Shown: positions 7,065 to 9,732 of the stretch, piece by piece | Layout: every line of letters starts with the position of its first letter | Position numbering within the stretch: position 1 is the stretch's first letter | Assembly (NCBI GenBank): GCA_045541355.1 | Contig: JAZQIW010000026.1 | Span: 1 to 9,732 of the forward strand | Source of the DNA: UMGS1387 sp045541355 | GTDB taxonomy: Bacteria; Bacillota; Clostridia; Oscillospirales; CAG-382 | Direction: 5' to 3' | Length of the DNA stretch: 9,732 nt | The notes under the pieces: model-generated | What the model was told of the DNA's origin: nothing | Databases searched by the model: none | Seen by the model: only the letters and a program-made list of their open reading frames with translations | Program-made: the position numbers and the translations under genes

Positions 7065-8696
7065 ATGCTTAGGTTTTTCCACGGATATCATCCCGAGGTG
7101 TGGGATGCACAGGTAAAAAGAGGGCTTGTCAATGATAATGACGGAGTCAGATACTGCCAGTCTATAACAATAAAGGATTATCTCAAATTCAATAATCTTG
7201 CTTCACGTGACGGAGCGTTTTATAAAATGCTTGCGAATGAAAAAAGAGCCTTTTATATTGACAGACTTCAGGGCGGCACATATTTTGAAGGATATGACTA
7301 TGATTTTGATCTTCTCGAACATTATATACAGATGCTCGGCGAGGACAATTTCTACGGATTTCAGTTCCATGAATGGTGCTCAAATTATAAGAGCGATATA
7401 GGAAAGCTTTCGGGACTTCCAAAGGATACTGTGTGGACTGAAAAGACTATTACCGACGAAATAAACAGGGTTTTTAAGATGCCGTATCTTTTTGTTGAGA
7501 GCATGAGCGCGGCCGAGATGGCTGAATACGGAAATCCGACAAATGCAGAGGCTTTTTTGAAGGTTCTTCTCTCACACTTTGCAAAAAGAACAAGACAGTA
7601 TAAGTATCTGCTGCCGGTAGATAGCTGTTTTCTTGCATATGCACTTGAAATAGCAGACGGCGTAAAACGCTTTGCACCTGAAATCGGTGCACAGACACCT
7701 TATGCCAGAATGCAGATTTGCTACGCACGAGGGATGGCAAGAGCCCATGGCAAGAGCTTTGGTACATATTATGAGCCTTGGGGCGGTAATCCTTTTTCAA
7801 CCTGCTCTTACCATAAAGAAGGAAGAAATGAATGGGGAATAGGTGATAGTTCGGATTTCCCGTTTGTAGCCCAAGGAGAAAACGGCGGCTCTTCGCGCTC
7901 GCTTCAGGAAAGACTGTATATATATTCGTATATGAATAATGCCGAATTTATGTCCGAGGAATGGGGACTTTGCAATAACTTCTATGATTGGAATGACTTT
8001 GAGCTTTCTCCCTACGGACTTGTAAACCTTAGGTTTTCCGAGTTCAGAAGAAAGTATACGGATGTCGGTGAAAAGATAGTGCCTGTTGCCGTTGTGCTTA
8101 ATGAAAAGCATATAATAGTCGATGATATTGATAAAAGAGATACCTTCTGCGGCTTTGAGCTTGAAGGAGAAAGACGCGAGGCACTTAAACGTATAAAAGA
8201 CGGAATTTTCAATGTGTTCTGTACCCGAACCGAAATGCTCGGAAATGCACGTCATCAGGCACTGCTTAACAGCGATGTTCCCGATGCTGTCGATATGCTC
8301 AACTTCACATCAAACGGCGCACTTAATAAGTATAGATATCTTGTTGACCTTACCGAGAGCGATTGCCTCAAAAAATATGATAATGTAATACCTGTATCCG
8401 ATGTTCAGACCGTACTCAAAAATGAGCTTCCCTGCTATGTTGACGGCGGACTTCTGTGGATGGTCAATGAGAAAACAAGCGGCGGATACTATCTTACCGT
8501 GTTTAATAACAGCGGAGTATCCCGCAGTGTTGCTGAGGGTGAAACGCTGGATAAAAATGCCGATAAAACGGTTACTCTCACCTTTAAGGGCGAAAGATGT
8601 CCCGAAGTCTGCGACGGTAAGGGAACGCTTTCACTTAATGACGGTGTATACAAACTCACTGTTCCTGCGGGCAGCTGGTGTTTGATTAAGTTTTAG
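7065..8696 (+). CDS. Putative intracellular glycoside hydrolase-like protein, family unassigned
   Basis: I do not recognise a named family. The 543-residue protein has no signal peptide. The N-terminal two thirds (about 1-335) read like a TIM barrel, with acidic and aromatic residues at likely strand ends: FYGFQFHEW (96-104), FGTYYEPWGGNPF (232-244) and FMSEEWG (295-301). Glu237 and Glu298/Glu299 are candidate catalytic acids. A middle alpha/beta segment begins IVPVAVVLNEKH (338-349), and a C-terminal beta-sandwich-like segment (about 460-543) contains GGYYLTVFNN and ends in VPAGSWCLIKF. Barrel, alpha/beta domain and small beta domain is the order seen in GH42-type beta-galactosidases, which is the basis for calling it GH-like; this remains inference. 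The ATG follows AAGGAG (7049-7054) by 10 nt. It is monocistronic, and its only link to the GH65 operon is proximity and the sugar theme. Confidence 0.5.
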   Translation: MLRFFHGYHPEVWDAQVKRGLVNDNDGVRYCQSITIKDYLKFNNLASRDGAFYKMLANEKRAFYIDRLQGGTYFEGYDYDFDLLEHYIQMLGEDNFYGFQFHEWCSNYKSDIGKLSGLPKDTVWTEKTITDEINRVFKMPYLFVESMSAAEMAEYGNPTNAEAFLKVLLSHFAKRTRQYKYLLPVDSCFLAYALEIADGVKRFAPEIGAQTPYARMQICYARGMARAHGKSFGTYYEPWGGNPFSTCSYHKEGRNEWGIGDSSDFPFVAQGENGGSSRSLQERLYIYSYMNNAEFMSEEWGLCNNFYDWNDFELSPYGLVNLRFSEFRRKYTDVGEKIVPVAVVLNEKHIIVDDIDKRDTFCGFELEGERREALKRIKDGIFNVFCTRTEMLGNARHQALLNSDVPDAVDMLNFTSNGALNKYRYLVDLTESDCLKKYDNVIPVSDVQTVLKNELPCYVDGGLLWMVNEKTSGGYYLTVFNNSGVSRSVAEGETLDKNADKTVTLTFKGERCPEVCDGKGTLSLNDGVYKLTVPAGSWCLIKF

Positions 8697-8710
8697 TATC
8701 GGTCTTTATA

Positions 8711-8728
8711 TGCGGTCTTAAGACCGCA
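8711..8728. repeat. 18-bp perfect palindrome after the GH-like gene
   Basis: The sequence TGCGGTCTTAAGACCGCA is a perfect 18-bp palindrome 14 nt after the stop codon. As RNA it would form a 7-bp stem with a TTAA loop. No T-run follows, so it is at best a poor intrinsic terminator. It begins with TG and ends with CA like the hairpins that follow, and is best read as the first member of that array. Confidence 0.7.
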
Positions 8729-8890
8729 ATGAATTGCCTGACGGCATGAATTGAAAAATAAAATTTTCATGAATTGAGCCTGGCGGCTCATGAATTGCAC
8801 CTTTGGTGCATTTTAAGGTAATTCAATTCATGGAGCATAGCGAGAATTCATGGCAGAGCCAATTCATGACAACTTCGTTGTCAATTCATT
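8729..8890. repeat. Modular hairpin array with mirrored 9-nt linker motifs
   Basis: Four copies of ATGAATTG (starting 8729, 8746, 8769 and 8790; the last three within CATGAATTG) are followed by four copies of the reverse complement (starting 8824, 8844, 8860 and 8882; the 8844 copy is GAATTCAT). Between them sit short hairpins, each opening with TG and closing with CA: 8735-8746 (4 bp), 8752-8769 (6 bp), 8775-8790 (6 bp), 8796-8810 (6 bp), 8851-8861 (4 bp) and 8867-8883 (7 bp). A cell at 8831-8845 no longer pairs. Stem sequences all differ while linkers are constant: TGAAT on the left, ATTCA on the right. The whole element is an inverted repeat centred near 8809. No coding potential is seen. 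It resembles interspersed palindromic repeats more than a terminator or a CRISPR array; its mobility is inferred. Confidence 0.75.
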
Positions 8891-8891
8891 T

Positions 8892-8940
8892 AAAATGGTT
8901 TGCATCTAAACCTTATGCCTCGCAATATAAATATGTCGAA
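8892..8940 (+). repeat. Direct repeat, copy 1 (upstream of the zinc-ribbon gene)
   Basis: The 42 nt at 8899-8940 match 9253-9294 at 39 positions; the three differences are adjacent (TAA here, CGG there). The match extends left through AAAATG with a one-base insertion. This copy begins right at the edge of the hairpin array and contains a small GGTTT-GCATCT-AAACC stem (8897-8912). It ends 23 nt before the start codon of the next gene, so it lies where a promoter or leader would be expected. No convincing -35/-10 pair is shared by both copies. Confidence 0.85.
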
Positions 8941-8963
8941 ATTTGTTGAAATAAGGTGATGAT

Positions 8964-9209
8964 ATGGATAAGTATGAAATGGCACATAAATATTCTATAA
9001 ACAACAGACCTCAATTGCTAAAAGATAATGTCTGTGGTTGTTTTTACTGTTTGGAAATCTTTAATCCCAATGTTATAGAAGAATGGGTTGAAGATACAGA
9101 CGGGACAGCATTGTGTCCATTTTGCGGTATAGATTCAGTTATTGGTGAGAGTTCAGGATTTCCTATTACAGAAGAATTTTTGCAGGAAATGTATAAAAGG
9201 TACTTTTAA
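8964..9209 (+). CDS. Small zinc-ribbon protein, function unknown
   Basis: The 81-residue, probably cytoplasmic protein has two CxxC knuckles, CFYC (26-29) and CPFC (51-54), spaced as in a zinc ribbon, plus an extra Cys24. The pattern CFYCLEIF...TALCPFCGIDSVIGE resembles a widespread small family, often annotated only as a cytoplasmic or hypothetical protein, with no known function. The ATG is preceded by AAGGTG (8953-8958) at 5 nt spacing. All five leucines are encoded by TTG (four) or CTA (one), whereas the upstream genes mostly use CTT and CTC, which hints at separate ancestry. The gene lies between two direct repeats (8892-8940 and 9247-9294) like a small cassette. A weak AAAAG-GTA-CTTTT hairpin with a T-rich tail overlaps its stop codon and could act as a poor terminator. 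Confidence 0.8.
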   Translation: MDKYEMAHKYSINNRPQLLKDNVCGCFYCLEIFNPNVIEEWVEDTDGTALCPFCGIDSVIGESSGFPITEEFLQEMYKRYF

Positions 9210-9358
9210 TATTTTTTATTCCTGATTTGATATGAACTTGACACCAAAAATGTTTGCATCTAAACCTTATGCCTCGCAATACGGATATGTCGAAAAATAT
9301 CGAACGGATAAATAAGAATTTGCTTAGATAGATAAACTTTAATTAAAGGAGTGCTTTA
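9210..9358. other. Intergenic region with second direct repeat, no gene seen
   Basis: An AT-rich T-run (about 9210-9220) follows the zinc-ribbon stop codon. A perfect -35-like TTGACA lies at 9238-9243, but the position 17 nt downstream reads TAAACC, a poor -10, so no promoter is called. The second direct repeat occupies 9247-9294. A ribosome binding site, AAAGGAG (9345-9351), lies just before the next gene. Confidence 0.5.
9247..9294 (+). repeat. Direct repeat, copy 2 (upstream of the lipoprotein gene)
   Basis: This is the partner of 8892-8940, offset by 354 nt in the same orientation. It carries CGG where copy 1 has TAA. It is not preceded by a hairpin array, so the array is not an inherent part of the repeat. 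Downstream similarity fades after GTCGAA, though both copies are followed within about 11 nt by a second TYGAA box. It ends 64 nt before the lipoprotein start codon. Confidence 0.85.
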
Positions 9359-9732
9359 ATGAAGAGGTTTATAACTTTAATAATCACTATGGTGTCTTCG
9401 ATATTAATCGGACTGTGCGGTTGTGCAAATGATTGCAGAAAAACGATTACCTCCATTGAAACGATGACACTTACTTTACAAGGAATGAGATTCTGTAATG
9501 TGTATGAAATCACAAACGAAGACGGTAAAACAGAACTCAGACGTTTCAGAAAAGTATATTCAAATGGAGTAGATACGCTTGAGCTTGAGGTAAGTGCTGT
9601 TTGTGACATTACAGATTTTATTGAACTTATGAATACCTGCGGTGTAATCTGCTGGGACGGATTTCACGGCAAGCACCCGAAAAATGTGAAGGACGGGATA
9701 ATGTTTGACTTCAGGGCTACCGTAAATGACGG
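9359..9732 (+). CDS. Putative lipoprotein, partial (runs off the window end)
   Basis: The frame is open from the ATG at 9359 to the end of the window (124 full codons). AAAGGAG (9345-9351) lies 7 nt before the ATG. The N-terminus is a bacterial lipoprotein signal: MKRF, a hydrophobic stretch, then the lipobox LCGC with predicted lipidated Cys22, so the mature protein would be anchored on the outer face of the cytoplasmic membrane. The exported part contains a repeated-strand-like region and the segment NTCGVICWDGFHGKHPKNVKDG (residues about 92-113), which resembles uncharacterised lipoproteins of Clostridia; I cannot name a family. Leucine codon use is mixed (TTA, CTT, CTC and CTG), unlike the preceding small gene. 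Its function is unknown, and the missing C-terminus limits any judgement. Confidence 0.75.
   Translation, partial: MKRFITLIITMVSSILIGLCGCANDCRKTITSIETMTLTLQGMRFCNVYEITNEDGKTELRRFRKVYSNGVDTLELEVSAVCDITDFIELMNTCGVICWDGFHGKHPKNVKDGIMFDFRATVND

Noticed and set aside
7797..8255. Antisense reading frame of 152 codons inside the GH-like gene
   Set aside because: It is fully opposite the 543-residue gene, with low-complexity translation and no start signals of its own.
8711..8728. Intrinsic terminator of the GH-like gene
   Set aside because: The stem is good but no T-run follows it. Termination may be factor-dependent or assisted by the hairpin array.
8711..8890. CRISPR array
   Set aside because: The repeated units are only 8-9 nt and invert midway, the intervening pieces are self-complementary and 8-16 nt long, and no cas gene is present.
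9343..9609. Antisense reading frame at the window end
   Set aside because: It is opposite the start of the lipoprotein gene, which has a good ribosome binding site, signal peptide and lipobox; the reverse frame has none of these.

Overview
The window looks like chromosome from a low-to-moderate G+C gut-type Clostridia, probably Oscillospiraceae/Ruminococcus-like. This rests on AGA-rich arginine usage, CTT/CTC-rich leucine usage, strong AGGAGG-like ribosome binding sites, short U-tailed hairpin terminators and the gene families present. All supported genes are on the + strand. No rRNA, tRNA, CRISPR array or transposase gene was found.

Region 1 (1-5023) is a compact four-gene operon. It is bracketed by a terminator from an upstream unit (89-116), a clear sigma-A promoter (118-146) and a 12-bp-stem terminator (4994-5023). 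Gene order is a GH65 disaccharide phosphorylase, a beta-phosphoglucomutase, a GH20-like TIM-barrel protein and a ten-helix DMT/EamA transporter, with gaps of only 10-18 nt. The first two form a recognised pathway: phosphorolysis of an alpha-linked glucoside to beta-glucose 1-phosphate, then conversion to glucose 6-phosphate. The other two are the less predictable partners: a cytoplasmic enzyme that might trim or release the substrate, and a transporter.

Region 2 (5024-6956) holds a single-gene unit with its own extended -10 promoter and terminator. It encodes a Na+/phosphate cotransporter fused to a PhoU-like domain. Lying beside a phosphate-consuming phosphorylase operon it could support it, but the two are separate transcription units.

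Region 3 (6956-8696) holds one gene with its own promoter. The 543-residue product has a layout resembling a GH42-type glycoside hydrolase, but I cannot assign it to a family.

Region 4 (8697-9732) differs in character. It opens with a modular array of short hairpins (8711-8890) separated by 5-nt linkers that flip from TGAAT to ATTCA at the centre. Next come two near-identical 48-49 nt direct repeats (8892-8940 and 9247-9294) that bracket a small zinc-ribbon gene with different leucine codon usage. The window ends inside a lipoprotein gene. This end looks like accessory or recently rearranged DNA and holds the most unusual structure in the window.
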